Source: Chrysemys picta bellii (lineage: Eukaryota; Chordata; Testudines; Emydidae). Taken from it: a DNA stretch of 64,000 bases. Positions 33,026 to 45,540 of this stretch are shown here, piece by piece; positions within the stretch are counted from its first letter, which is position 1, and every line of letters begins with the position of its first letter. Location: the NCBI RefSeq assembly GCF_011386835.1, contig NC_088791.1, positions 27,440,998 through 27,504,997 of the forward strand. The letters are read 5' to 3'. The notes below the pieces were generated by a model. It ran no database searches. It saw only the letters and a list, made by a program, of their open reading frames with translations, and had not been told where the DNA came from. The position numbers and the translations under genes were made by a program.

Positions 33026-34894
33026 AGTGAGTACAGGCATTTAAGATTGGCACCATCTAGCTCAGTGGATCTGCTCCTTGAGCATTTTCAGAGTCAAAGC
33101 TGCTGACTTCAGTAGCATATACAAATTATTTCCAAGGTTTGTTTGGCAGTAAAAACTGGGTATGTACTACAAATATATGTAGATATATTTACACACTTTC
33201 TGGCTCTCACAAATTTATAATGTTAAAGCCACATGCCTGTTTTTCTCAGTGTTTAGAAAGGATTTGTACAACAGTGTAATATTATTACACATTGTAATTA
33301 CACAGCCTAATTACATGATTATGTGTCTTTACACTAATTACACAATTAAATGCCATTACAGAAATTGTGAATACATTTGAATCAATTAAAAGTTATTTTA
33401 AAAAAACACCTTGGGAATTGACACAACAAAAGTACATGAAAGTTATGTAGCAAAGCTACAAAATACATAGTACAGTGTCCCACTGTATCTTTTTTGTAGT
33501 GGTTCCCTCCTTAAGTTCTGTTACCTTATTTTATGTATTGTCTTTACCTTAGTTTTGTTGTATAAACATACACTACAATAGTAAGTACAGAGTTAAATAT
33601 AGAAATTATGAGTAAACCTAAGAGGGAGTCAACTTGTGCTATATGTACTAGAATTACAGGACACAATTTCATAAGTGCTTTCAATGCGACTCTTGTGGGG
33701 TGAAACATAGCAAGAGCAGGATGACTTTATGGTTTAAGGGGATTGGTAATGAAATATAGTAAGAGTATTTTACTGACTGGCTATTGATTGAAATATAGCC
33801 CAAGCCGTTAATGACTGAAAGTTATCATGTGATAGCTATTCTGTGGCTGAGTGACATGAGTTTGATTGTCCAAATCCGGTTTCCAGTGGACATAGGTCCA
33901 CATCACAGATTGCTAATTAGTTCTAATTGTACTATCTTGTTGGCAGTCTCTGTAAAGAAACCAATGAGTGAATGGACATGAAAACCACACTCTAGCTCCT
34001 GGAGGATGATTGTGCCATCCTTACTCACATCGAGTGGTACCTTTCTCCAGGATTAGCCCCACTGATTTCAATGGAGCTACTTACTGATTACTGAGTAAGA
34101 TATTATTCAGTGTGAGTAAGAATAGCAGAATCAGGCCCTTTGAGCTGGTCTCTCCAGGTGAGCAATGAAGCCAATTGATGGGACACTGCCGAGAAGCTTG
34201 CACTGCTAATGAGTGCACTTTGCCTGTTCGTTGGAGACAAGGTGGTGGTGTTCAGGACTGTCAACTCAACACTTTCTGTAAGCACAGCAGGAACATGGAA
34301 AAGTTCTAAAACCCAGAAAGTTTTCAGTGTGAAAGGGAACTTGACTGACCCATTCAGTCCCCCTCCTTTCTAAGGGAATAGCCTTACTAACGTCAGTATA
34401 GAGAATGAGTGGAAACAACACCTTTATGATTTTTATCTACCTTTTCAATCCCCCTTACGACATTAATTTTTAAACAGTGATATTAACACATCCCCGGCAA
34501 TTTTTGTATACATTGATTACAGTGCTGCAGCACAAGGGGTACACAAACAGCTCCTCTCCATTCACACTGCTAGCCCACATTGACACAGCAGGGATTTCGC
34601 TAAAGGGGAGTTTCCCCTGGGGATTCTCTCCAGAATTTTATTATTTCTTTTTGCACATGGAATTGGGAACGCTATTCGGCCTTGATAAGCAGACTTCCAT
34701 CTGGAGTATAACCATTAGAAACTCAGCAAACATGTCTCAGGAGACATTATATCCTTTGCAAGAAGCTCCTTTTTTCCTGCAGGCATCAATAAAAGCTTCA
34801 CTCAGAATAAAGATACTTCCCTGTTTTTGTTCAGTTTCATGTAATTTGTTCTGTTTACAGTTCATTTTGCAGTTACAGCCTCCATTTTATATGC
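33026..34894. other. No gene; short dispersed motif near 34.05 kb
   Basis: ATTACAC-type repeats at about 33285-33355 give an AT-rich imperfect palindromic patch. At 34050-34140 there is one copy of the short TTTCAATGGAGCTAC motif discussed in the findings. No coding signal. Confidence 0.4.
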
Positions 34895-35269
34895 CAGGGG
34901 TGGCCAAACTTACCGATCCTCCCTGCTGCATACGACAGTCTTCAGAAGTTCAAGAGCCAGGGTGCACCTGCCGGGGACAGGGCTTCAGCCCCATGGGAGG
35001 TGCCTGCTTTGGCTCGGGGCTTCAGCCCCGCTCCTGTTGAAGCCTCAAGCCCCGGCAGTTGCACCCCACGGGGCTGAAGCCCCAAGATCCCCCTCCCCGC
35101 TGGGCAGAAGCCCCTAACCCACCACCACACTGTAAGGCAGAGGTCCAAATTTCCCCCACCCCCAGTCTGGTTGGTGGAGAAAAAGCGGGTCGGGGGGGGA
35201 CACTGTGAGCCGCACTTTAACAGTTAAAGAACTGCATGTGGCTCGCAAGCCACAGTTTGGTCACCTCTA
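34895..35269. mobile_element. Non-autonomous hAT miniature transposon, 375 bp
   Basis: Starts CAGGGGTGGCCAAACTTACC and ends CACAGTTTGGTCACCTCTA. Flanks TTATATGC (34887-34894) and TCATATGG (35270-35277) share 6 of 8 bases, weaker than the other copies. The middle carries imperfect repeats of GGGGCTTCAGCCCC in both orientations and short G tracts. The 187-codon open frame reaching into it has no coding support. Confidence 0.75.
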
Positions 35270-35277
35270 TCATATGG

Positions 35278-38200
35278 TTATTGTAAAGGGGGGGGGGGGA
35301 CAGTTCCATTTACACTTCCCCCACACACTTAAAGGCAGAGCTGTCGCTTACCCAGTAGGGCAGGATTACTCTACTAAAGATGCTGCCTCTCCTACACTCC
35401 TCTACCTTCTCCAACTTATTTGTTTCTTACAATTCACTCACCATATTCATATACTGGAGAAGATGTTCCCAGATTTTGTTTGCACTGACAGACCCCATAA
35501 ATCCGGGCATACATTGTAGCTCTTTCACTCACAGGGTGGATTCCCTTTTCCTGCCGTTATGCAATAGTATTGAATAACGATGATGATGAGGTTCAAACGC
35601 TGGTTTCAGGCAGATCCTACTGATGAATGGACTGCTAATTAATAATGCTGCTTTCCTGGACTACACCTCCCAAATGCATTTGGCCTGTACAGGTAGTGGA
35701 TTTAATTCTGTTCTTTCACCAGTTTGACTTCAGTGGAGTTATTCCTGATTTACACTGTAGTGAAATCAGAATCGGACTCCGCGTCCCCTACTCAAACCTA
35801 TTTAGTGATTTATTTATTTTCCTATACACTTGAGTTTTTCTTTTTTGAAATGGCATGGGCCACTCCCAGTAAAATCACTGGCTGGGCCTGAATCACCCCT
35901 ACACTACTCTGGTTTTACCTTCTTATAATTCTGATTTCATTGGAGTTACACCAGATCAAAAGTGGAATAATGCACTGGTGAAACAGTTCCACATATTACA
36001 AAACTGTTAGCTCTTTCGAGTCTTCTGTGGCCACTTTACTTTTCTTTTATTGGAATTAAACTTTCCTGCAGAAAAATAAGGTCAAATTCTGCACTGGCCT
36101 CTATGTGAGCCCACTGATTTCAAACATCAATGCACAGCTTATGCCTCACTCATCAGAAGAGGGCCAAGCAGATGCCAAGTTCCTTTTCCACTGAGCTGCA
36201 GTATTTTCCAGCTCCCAAGCGCCAATGAGAGCCTCCAGGGCATCTTCTGCTCCCAGCTGAGATAGGGAAGGGCTTGGACTCTCTGGGTAGTGTGAGTGGC
36301 TTAAAGAACCATTGTAGCGGTTGCTGGAATGGTTGCTGGCGGTTGTGCTGCTCCTTCATGAACTGCAGCAAAGTCTGCTGCTGTTCTTAGATTGCAGCTG
36401 GGGCTTATTGCTGTTGTCTCTGCTGCTCCATAATTCATTCCAAGAGCATTTTGGTTAACCCTCATCCCATCCCCTTCTGCAAATGATATTAAACCCCTCC
36501 TGGCAACGCACACACAAAGGCTACCATCCAAATCTGTTCCTAACACAGTAAACGCACACTGGATATGGTCCAAACTTACCCCTTTTCTTGAGATTTGCCT
36601 TTTACTGTTAACTCCTACAGTAATGCAACGTAACCTGAGCCTCAGCTTTCTCTTGAACTTGGCTGTTTTCAAGGTGTTTTGTTTTGTTTCGTTTGTTTCT
36701 CCTCATGCAGGATCCCACCAAATTCAAAAATATTGTCTGTTGGACAAAGGCAATGGGCATCGGCCACTGTAAATTATTAAGCATGTTTAGCAGGCTGGGA
36801 GTTTAGAGAAAGAGAAATACAGAGTAGTCATAAAACAAGCCAAGGACCACAGTTTGCTGGCTGCATCTGATCTGTTGACAAATAGACACAAATGTAGTGT
36901 TGTCTGAGATATAGTTCAAGTATGCATCAGATGCTTCGGAAATATTACAGTTAAAACGAAAATTATAATTCTGTAACAATGTAGCACCGTCATATTTCCA
37001 AAGCTACTTGCAGGCCCTTTTTAATTATTTGATGACATGATCCTGCACTTCTTCCACAAGCAAAGCTCTCATTGACTGCAGTGAGATTTTCTTGATTAAA
37101 GAGAGCAGAATCACTCCCTCAGTGTCTGTTTCTTCAAAGGGTAATCTGTTGAGTCATAAGTGCTAGAGGATGTGTTCCTCTATCCGCTCACATGTGGCAA
37201 GCCATGCAAACTTCTCCCTCGCTGCCCTGTTAATGTCTGTTGCAATTTATTCATTCTGTCTATGAAATATTAATTCTGGCTATTTTCCAACTTTATATTA
37301 ACCTTACATTAACTTAATGAACTCACAGGCTGGTTTAATAAAGTTGTGCTACCAAGGAAAAGTCTTCAGGGCCCATTTCTCCAGGGTCTGACACCTTAGA
37401 GTCATTTTCTCCTGTGCAAAGTGGATCTATGATCATACCAAGCCAGAGGCACGATATTTTACACTCTCACTTTTAGAGATGTAAACAGCTACACAAGGAG
37501 CAAGCGGAATTTAGGCCAAATTATTCTGTGGTTTCTTAGAGCTACTCTCATATACACTAGAGTTATTGAGAGACGAATTTGGCCCTTTATTTCTTCAGCG
37601 CCATAAAACAGAAGTTACTGAGGCACAACTTTCGTGAACAGGTGAAACAAACAACTGAATAGTGGACTCTTGTTTTTAAATGTAGTGTGCCAAATTAATC
37701 CCTGGAATAACTCCAGTGATGTTGATGGAGTTACACCAAGGATGTATTTGACCTATTGGCCCAGGTTGATAAATCCCCGACTGACGATTAATATACCAGG
37801 TGATCTCCAAATGAATTTTAATTTTCCCACTTTTTGAATAATCTGTAAGTAGGTTAGGGATATTTCTACCATACATTGACATCTTGAAAGCGATTTTCTA
37901 AAACTGAACTCTGGTGTATGAGCTGCTAGGTGTTGTTTTGACAGGTTACCTGAAAACAAGATACAGTGTCACTCTACTGCATGTGATTTAATTTCTCAGT
38001 GTGTAACTTTTATAGAAATCTCAAAATGGCTGAATGCTTCGGAGCAAAGGTGGTACTTGAACAAGTAAATCATTAAAACACAAAGCACATGTTATATATC
38101 AGGTGGTCCAGCTGACACAGAAGAGGGACTGCTCCACTGACCTTTTTGCTTTTCACAGCATTTCACTATTCATGCTATACGAGTTTCAGTAAGCATGTCA

Positions 38201-38790
38201 GGGGCATATAGTGTACAGTAGCATCGGTTTTATACAAGGCTAAAAATGCAGAAGAAATGTAAAACGATAGGAGGAAACATTTTATTCCCCACTGGGGTTC
38301 CTGCCAACCTTGATCTAACTATTCCTTACTGTTCCTTTTTTTTTTTTTCAAATATTGTTTTAATTTTTCCAGGGGAAATTAAAAAACAACTTTTTTTTTC
38401 TCTTTTTCAATAGCCTTAATCCCAAGGCCAAGACATTTTGCTGGATACATATAAAATAAAATCAAACTTTACTTTCTATAAGATTTAGGAAAACAAATTA
38501 TTTATTTAAGATTCAGGGGAGTAGGGGAAAGACTTGCAACATTAGAACCAATCTGAATCTTATCAAATATGTGAGGTCAGAAATGTTTTCCTTCCAGGTA
38601 GAAAGATGATCTTAGATAGTGAAAACCAAAGACCGGTTTGAAATCAATTATCTTTCCTTTTTTTTTTTTTTTTAGACAAAGGATTTACATTTAAATTTGA
38701 CTTACAATATTTTGTTTTTCTTGTTTTTAATCCCTTCACAGTCAAAGCTACCCACTTTCTACAAAAATATGCATAAAACTGTAGACCCTC
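35278..38790. other. No gene recognised; several short dispersed motifs
   Basis: A G tract lies at about 35289-35299. Copies of the short TGGAGTTACACC-type motif occur near 35720, 35940 and 37720. A minus-strand frame at 36301-36672 has no recognisable domain. A long T tract lies at 38658-38674. Confidence 0.45.
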
Positions 38791-38995
38791 AAGGTTATCT
38801 TTATGTGTATGTACATAATCCTTTTTGTTTTTGTTTTCTAATCTAAAAGCATTTGGAAAATGCACAAAAGGTACACGTTCTGAACAAGGTTATCTTTATG
38901 TGTATGTTCTATTACTATTGTACATAATCCTTTTTGTTTTTGTTTTCTAATCTAAAAGCATTTGGAAAATGCACAAAAGGTACACGTTCTGAACA
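38791..38995. repeat. Recent tandem duplication, about 95-109 base unit
   Basis: 38791-38885 and 38886-38995 are almost identical (AAGGTTATCTTTATGTGTAT through AAAGGTACACGTTCTGAAC). The second copy has about 14 extra bases (TTCTATTACTATTG) after the shared start. Confidence 0.95.
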
Positions 38996-39821
38996 ATTTG
39001 CTAGAACCAACAAAGAAATAAAAAGATTTTGTTGACTTCTGTTTGGTGGGGAGGTTTGACAAACCCTTCCTAGATACTTTTCTTGTAACCAAAGGACCAG
39101 TGCTTATTTTGATTCACTGTAATCCCCAAGCCTGAAGAAGCCCCAAGTATCATATTCTTGATGTAATAACTTGCATCCTAGCGGAAGTAAAATGGTGTTG
39201 TTTGTTTTTTGGTTTCTAAATAAAACTCTTTAAGAAGCAGAGAAATTATACAATTTTGTTCTGATCCAGGTTAACTTTAACTAACTCCCATCCAAGGCAT
39301 GCACATCTAAGAGCTTTTAGGTAGGGACTTGGGAGCACTGGTCCTCTCTCATCCCATGCTTCTACCCTACCAGCCAATATAAATTCTAAATTTCATTCTT
39401 TGCCTCAGAAAGGGAAGTGTGCCAAGAAGCCAGCCCTTGAATATTGTCTGCATGGAAGATTTGCTGGGGGGAAAAGGGATACATACATATATTTTACAAA
39501 TTCAAATTAGGGACCAAATCCACTGCAGGAAGAGGTGCAAAATTACTTGCTATTAAATCTGATTAGCTAATAGAAAAATGTCAGTTGATCTGATCCATGT
39601 GCAAAGCTGGCATCTGCACAGAAAACTGGACTCCAGGTGTGGTCTAATGTTACACTTTCAAGCTGCAGGTTGGAGTTTGAATCCTGTAATTGGTATTGTA
39701 GTATACACAACTTGGGTAACTTTGTAAAATCTCTAGGTCCTTGCTGTCTGCAGAACCCTGAAGAGCACCAGTGTATATATATATACTTAGGCCTTGAATG
39801 TTGTATATAGTTAGTAAATAT
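38996..39821. other. No feature recognised
   Basis: A short TATATATATATAC tract lies at about 39774-39786. Otherwise nothing is recognised. Confidence 0.45.
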
Positions 39822-40160
39822 GGTTCTTCTTTGAGGAGTGTCCCTGTGGGTGTTCCACTTTAGGTGTCTTGGCGCCCTGCACTTGTAATCAGAGATTTGT
39901 AGTAGCAGTGCCCGGTTGGGCCTTGCACACTCCATAGCCGTCTTGTGCCGGTCCAAGCAGTTATATTGTGGTGCGCAGCCAACCGTCCCCCAGCTCCTTC
40001 TCTACCACCTTTGGCTTGAGTCGGAGTGACCAGCAGTGCCCTCTCTTACCTCAGATAAGCTTAATAGTTCAGAGTTATTCCCGATAGTGTTAGCTTAGTT
40101 GTAGTTCGCTACCCTATCCCCTTGCCCTTTATATTTTACTTAATGTTTCTTCTCAAAAAA
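39822..40160. repeat. Unclassified interspersed repeat
   Basis: GGTTCTTCTTTGAGGAGTGT and the following GTGTTCCACTTTAGGTGTC, together with a GC-rich middle and a pyrimidine-rich end, resemble a repeat class common in turtle and crocodile DNA. No terminal repeats or coding remains are visible, so it could be an LTR fragment or a SINE. It is followed by a short GA tract. Confidence 0.3.
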
Positions 40161-40213
40161 ATAGAGAGAGAGAGAAACTTGGTGATAAACTCGAGTAGTC
40201 CGTCCTCTGCAAG

Positions 40214-40566
40214 TTGATAAGAAGAAGACTAAAGGAGGACTTCGAGAAGTACCGAAATGAAAGGCTCTTAAAGACGGCTGAAGATCGCAGAAGCCTCAAA
40301 AAACGCAAAAGGGAATTGACACTATACAGGTCAACAATAGTGATGCTGAAGAACAGGGACGGAAAACCAGTAATTGACAGAACAGGGATGGAAGCGGTCT
40401 GCAAAGATTTCTACACCGAACTGTTTGCATCTCAGATAAATGTTCCAGTACCAATACTTCAGTGGACCAATGAGCATGTACTCCCAGTCCTTGTCAGCAA
40501 AGTTCGACATGCAGTTCACCAAATGAAGGAAGGAAAAGCCCCAGATCCTCATTTTACAAGTTGACA
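40214..40566 (+). pseudogene. RTE-like LINE fragment between endonuclease and RT
   Basis: A 116-codon frame with MIRRRLKEDFEKYRNERLL, SLKKRKRELTLYRSTI, MLKNRDGKPVIDRTGMEAV and VRHAVHQMKEGKAPD. A basic linker, a DG-V-DR-EM segment, a FYTELFAS segment and a closing MK-GKAPG-D-like box are typical of RTE-clade and related LINEs just before the RT catalytic domain. Here the final G of the box is missing (KAPDPH). The fragment is cut at both ends, and the right end abuts the Harbinger element. Confidence 0.65.
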
Positions 40567-41342
40567 CCTGAGGCTGAGGGTATGTCTACACTATGTAATT
40601 AGGTCGATTTAATAGAAGTCGATTTTTTAGAAATCGATTTGATACAGTCGATTGTGTGTGTCCCCACTAAGCGTATTAAGTCGGCGGTGTGCGTCCACAG
40701 TACCGAGGCTAGCGTCGACTTTCGGAGCATTGCACTGTGGTAGCTATCCCACAGTTCCCGCAGTCTCCACCGCCCATTGGAATTCTGGGTTGAGCTCCCA
40801 ATCCCTGATGGGGCAAAAACATTGTCGTGGGTGGTTCTGGGTACATGTCATCAGGCCCTCATTCCTCCCTCCCTCCATGAAAGCAATGGCAAAAAATCAT
40901 TTCTCACCTTTTTTCCTGGGTTACCTGTGCAGACAACATACCACGGCAAGCATGGAGCCCACTCAGCTCACTGTCACCGTATGTCTCCTGGGTGCTGCTG
41001 GCAGACGCGGTACTGCAGTACTACACAGCAGCAGCTCCTTGCCTTTGCAAGTTAGCAAAGATGGTTAGCAGCCATATTGTACCGTCTGCTGCTGTTTCCT
41101 GGTTGCTCCTGGCCGACCTCGGTGAGGTCGGTCGGGGGCTCCTGGGCAGACATGGGTGCTCCTGGCCAGCCTCAGTGAGGTCAGTCGGGGGCACCTGGAC
41201 ATAAATGGGAGTGACTCCTGGTCATTCTCTTCTTTAAGTTTCGTCTAATGGAGATTCAATCCTGCCTGGAATATCATGCGAGCTGGAGGCTTTTGCCTCA
41301 GGCTGCTCTCCCAGCCGGCAGCACTGCGCGGTCGCACCTACC

Positions 41343-41580
41343 CCAGCCTACCCCTTGCTCCCATGGCTCATGAACCTGGACAGTAGTAAGGAGCAGTTCA
41401 ACTATAGGCTGAGCAAGTGCAGAATGGTGGTAGAATGTGCCTTTGGACATTTAAAATCTCGCTGGCGCTGCTTGCTGACTAGGCTGTTTGCGATTAGAAG
41501 AGCACAGCAAGGCGCACTGCACATCACAGAGGCTTTGAAAACCAGTTTCATGACTGGCCAGGCTTCGGTGTGACAGTTGT
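41343..41580 (+). pseudogene. Internally deleted second copy of the transposase 3' end
   Basis: Encodes FNYRLSKCRMVVECAFGHLK and then jumps to RRAQQGALHITEALKTSFMT. It duplicates 42640-42999 but lacks about 130 bases between the catalytic E region and the C-terminus. Upstream, 40860-40960 also repeats part of 41660-41760 (CATGAAAGCAATGGCAAAAA versus CACGAGAGCAATGGCAGACA). Confidence 0.85.
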
Positions 41581-41656
41581 GTGTGTTTCTCCTTGATGCA
41601 AACCCGCCCCCTTTGTTGATTTTAATTCCCTGTAAGGCAACCCTGTAAGCCATGTC

Positions 41657-42999
41657 GTGAGTCACCCCTCCCGCCACGAGAGCAATGGCAGACAATGGTT
41701 TCGCACCTTTTTTCTGCGCAGATGCCATACCACGGCGAGCACGGAGCCCGCTCAGATCACTGGGGCAGTTATGAGCACTGTAAACACCACACACATTATC
41801 CTGCAATATATGCAGCACCAGAACCTGCAAAACCAGGCGAGGAGGCAACAGCAGCGCAGTGACGAGAGTGATGAGGACATGGACACAGACTTATCTCAAA
41901 GCATGGGCCCTGGCAATTTGGACATCATGGTGGTAATGAGGCAGGTTCATGCCGTGGAACGCCGATTCTGGGCCCGGGAAACAAGCACAGACTGGTGGGA
42001 CCGCATAGTGTTGCAGGTCTGGGATGATTCTCAGTGGCTGCGAAACTTTCGCATGCGTAAGGGCACTTTGTGATTTGCTTTCCCCTGCCCTGAAGCACAA
42101 GAATACCAAGATGAGAGCAGCCCTCACACTTCACAAGCGAGTGGCAATAGCCCTCTGGAAGCTTGCAATGCCAGACAGCTACTGGTCAGTCGGGAATCAA
42201 TTTGGAGTGGGCAAATCTACTGTGGGGGCTGCTGTGATCCAAGTAGCCAACGCGATCACTGAGCTGCTGCTATCAAGGGTAGTGACTCTGGGAACTGTGC
42301 AGGTCATAGTGGATGGCTTTGCTGCAATGGGATTCCCTAACTGTGGTGGGGCGATAGACGGAACCCATATCCCTATCTTGGGACCGGACCACAAAGGCAG
42401 CCAGTACATAAACCAAAAGGGGTACTTTTCAATAGTGGATCACACTGGTGGATCACAAGGGACGTTTCACCAACATCAACGTGGGATGGCCAGGAAAGGT
42501 ACATGACGCTCGCATTTTCAGGAACTCTGGTCTGGAAAAAGGGACTAACTTTCCAGACCAGAAAATAACCGTTGGGGATGTTGAAATGCCTATAGTTATC
42601 CTTGGGGACCCAGCCTACCCCTTAATGTCATGGCTCATGAAGCCATACACAGGCACCCTGGACAATAGTCAGGAGCTGTTCAACTATAGGCTGAGCAAGT
42701 GCAGAATGGTGGTAGAATGTGCATTTAGACGTTTAAAAGCACGCTGGCGCAGTTTACTAACTCGGTTAGACCTCAGCGAAACCAGTATTCCCATCATTAT
42801 TACTGCTTGCTGTGTGCTCCACAATATCTGTGAGAGAAAGAGGGAAACGTTTATGGCAGGGTGGGAGGTTAAGGCAAATCGCCTGGCCGCTGATTACGTG
42901 CAGCCAGACACCAGGGCGGTTAAAAGAGCACAGCAGGGTGCGCTGCGCATCAGAGAAGCTTTGAAAACCAGTTTCATGACTGGCCAGGCTACGGTGTGA
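41657..42999 (+). pseudogene. Harbinger DDE transposase (HARBI1-like nuclease), frameshifted
   Basis: Catalytic protein of the element: a DDE nuclease that would cut at the element's ends and join it into 3-base targets. Three pieces in different frames. The N-terminal region (41657-42073) has QNQARRQQQRSDESDEDMD and WWDRIVLQVWDDSQWLRNFR. The middle (42024-42440) has KRVAIALWKLAMPDSYWSVG, a helix-turn-helix-like FGVGKSTV segment and GGAIDGTHIPI with the first catalytic D (about 42351-42368). The C-terminal part (42448-42999) has KGRFTNINVGWPGKVHDARI, GDPAYPL with the second D (about 42605) and VVECAFRRLKARWR with the E (about 42715). Frames change near 42060 and 42440, and residues expected between YFSIV and DHKGRF are missing. 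All three catalytic residues are present, but the gene cannot be translated as one protein. It ends at 42999, just before the partner gene's 3' end. Confidence 0.9.
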
Positions 43000-43368
43000 A
43001 AGTTCTGTTTGTTTCTCCTTGATGAAAACCCGCCTTTGGTTCACTCTACTTCCCTGTAAGTCAACCGCCCTCCCCTCCTCTCTTGGATCACTGCTTGCAG
43101 AGGCAATATAGTCATTGTTTCAAATTCATGCATTCTTTATTAATTTGTCACACAAATTGGGGGATAACTGCAAAGGTACCCTGGGAGGGGTGGGGGAGGA
43201 GGGAAGCACCAAGTGGGGTGGGGGAGGAGGGGAGGTCAAGGCCACACTGCACTTCCAAACTTATTTATTGAATGACAGCTTTCTGTTGCTTGGGCAGTCC
43301 TCTGGGGTGGAGTGGTTGGGTGCCCGGTGGCCACCCCTACCGTCTTCTTGGGCGTCTGGGTGAGGAGG

Positions 43369-44896
43369 CTATGGAACTTGGGGAGGAGGGCGGTTGGTTA
43401 CACAGGGACTGCAGCGGTGGTCTGTGCTACTGCTGCCTTTCCTGCACCTCAACAATAGCCGGAGAATATCAGTTTGATCTTCTAGTAACCCCAGCATTGC
43501 ATCCTGCCTCCTCTCATCATGCTGATGCCACCTATCATCTTGATCCTGCCACATGTCCTCGCGTTCATTTTGTGCTTTCCTGCACTCTGACAATGTCTGC
43601 CTCCATGCATTCTACTGGGATCTTTCAGTGAGGGAGGACTGCATGGGCTCAGAGAACATTTCATCGCGAGTGCGTTTTTTTCGCCTTCTAATCTTTACTA
43701 GCCTCTGGGACTGAGATGATACGGGGAGCGTTGAAACATTTGCAGCTGTGGGAGGAAAAAAAAGGGAGAGTAGTTTTTAAAAAGACACATTTTAGAGGAC
43801 AATGGGTAGACTCTTTCACAGTGAACCAAGCTGTTAACATTACATAGCACCTGTGCTTTCTTTACAAGGTCGCATTTTGCCTCTTATATTGAGGGCCTGC
43901 CGGTTTGATGTGAGAGATCACACACACAGGACTGGCGGGCAACAGAATTCGGCTTGCATGCAGCCATAGTAAGCCACAGTCTTTCGGCTTCTTTTACCTT
44001 CATAACATGTGGGAATGGTTTCAAACAGCAGCTGCGGTTCTCGGGTTAACATGCAGCACAAACCCAACTAAACCCCACACACACACCCAATTCTCTGGGA
44101 CGATCGCTTCACCCCTCCCCCCACCACATGCCTAACAGGCTTTGGGAGTACATCAAGGAGAGCTTCATTGCGATGTCCCTGGAGGATTTCTGCTCCATCC
44201 CCATACATGTTAACAGACTTTTCCAGTAGTTGTACTGGCCACGAATGCATCCCAAGTCTTCAGGGCAAATTAATCATTAAACACACTTGCTTTTAAACCA
44301 TGGATTATATTTACAAAGGTACACTTACCAGAGGTCCCTTCTCTGCCTTCTAGGTCTGGGAGCCCACCTTCAGTGGGTTGGGAGGGTACTAGAGCCAGGG
44401 TGAAAAACAGTTCCTGGCTGTCGGGGAAAATGGTTTCTCCGCTTGCTTGCTGTACGCTATCTTCAACCTCCTCCTCATCATCATCTTCCTCGTCCCCAAA
44501 ATCCGCATCCCTGTTGCGTGCGAATCCATTGACGGAGTCCACGCACAGGGCTGGGGTAGTTGTAGGGGCACCCCCTAGAATGGCATGCAGCTCATCATAG
44601 AAGCGGTATGTCTGGGGCTCTGACCCGGAGCGGCCGTTTGCCTCTCTGGCTCTTTGGTAGGCTTGCCTGAGCTCCTTAAGTTTCACTCGGCACTGCTGCG
44701 GGTCCCTGTTATAGCCTCTGTCCTTCATGGCCTTGGAGATTTTTTCAAATGTTTTGGCATTTCATCTTTTGGAATGGAGTTCGGATAGCATGGATTCGTC
44801 TCCCCATACAGCGATCAGATCCAGTACCTCCCGTTTGGTCCATGCTGGAGCTCTTTTGTGATTCTGGGAGGTCACTTGTGCTGATGAGCTCTGCAT
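43369..44896 (-). pseudogene. Harbinger Myb/SANT-like DNA-binding partner, two exons, two stops
   Basis: Second protein of Harbinger elements, which binds DNA and assists the transposase. ATG at 44896-44894 begins MQSSSAQVTSQNHKRAPAWT, then REVLDLIAVWGDESMLSELH, a stop (TGA, 44764-44762), FEKISKAMKDRGYNRDPQQC and VKLKELRQAYQRAREANGRS, a trihelix/Myb-like domain. An acidic DEEDDDEEEVEDS tract follows. Exon 1 would end at 44329 before GTAAGTGT. The acceptor is CCTCCCACAG ending at 43746, with an intron of about 583 bases, and reading phase is preserved across it. Exon 2 has a basic KIRRRKKRTRDE segment, a stop (TAG, 43614-43612) and the polar C-terminal helix ECRKAQNEREDMWQDQDDRW. Apart from the two stops the frame is continuous, so decay is recent. 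Confidence 0.82.
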
Positions 44897-45540
44897 GGTC
44901 ACCTGTGCTGATCAGCTCGCCACGCTGGCCAAACAGGAAATGAAATTCAAAAGTTTGCGGGCTTTTCCTGTCTACCTGGTCAGTGCATCTGAGTTGAGAG
45001 TGCTGTCCAGAGCGGTCACAATGGAGCACTCTGGGATAGCTCCTGGAGGCCAATACCGTCAAATTGCGTCCACACTACCCCAAATTCGACCCAGCAGGGT
45101 CGATTTCAGCACTAATCCCCTTGTTGGGGAGGAGTACAGAAATCAATGTTAAGAGCCCTTTAAGTCAACAAAAATGGCTTTGTCGTGTGGACAGGTGCAG
45201 GATTAAATCGATCTAATGCTGCTAAATTCAACCTAAACTCGTAGTGTAGACCAGGGCTGAGAGAAATTATGTGACTTATGCTAGGTCACACAAGAAGTCT
45301 GGTGCAGAGCCACGATTTAAACTAATATTTTCGGAATCCCAACCCACTGCCTTAACTGCAAGATCAGCTTTCCTTTCCCTCTGTTGCTTTCATGCAGAAG
45401 GTTGTGGTGATTGCAAGGAAGATACCCTCCAATGAGCTCTGGGAAAAGGATGTCCTCCATTTCCATATTGCAGAAGTGTTGGCAACAGTATAAGTGACAG
45501 CCAATATCATAGAACCCTAGGAGTGTAGGACTATAAAGTC

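Larger units (their letters stand above)
40578..45257 (+). mobile_element. Harbinger (PIF/Harbinger) DNA transposon, 4.7 kb, with two genes
   Basis: Left end GGGTATGTCTACACTA and right end TAGTGTAGACCAGGGC are inverted repeats. TGA flanks both sides (40575-40577 and 45258-45260), the 3-base duplication expected of the superfamily. It carries the usual gene pair, a DDE transposase on plus and a Myb/SANT-like protein on minus, in convergent order. The transposase side contains an extra, internally deleted piece of itself (41343-41580). Both genes are broken. Confidence 0.88.

Noticed and set aside
34477..35040. 187-codon plus-strand frame
   Set aside because: Runs from unique DNA into a hAT miniature element and has no family resemblance.
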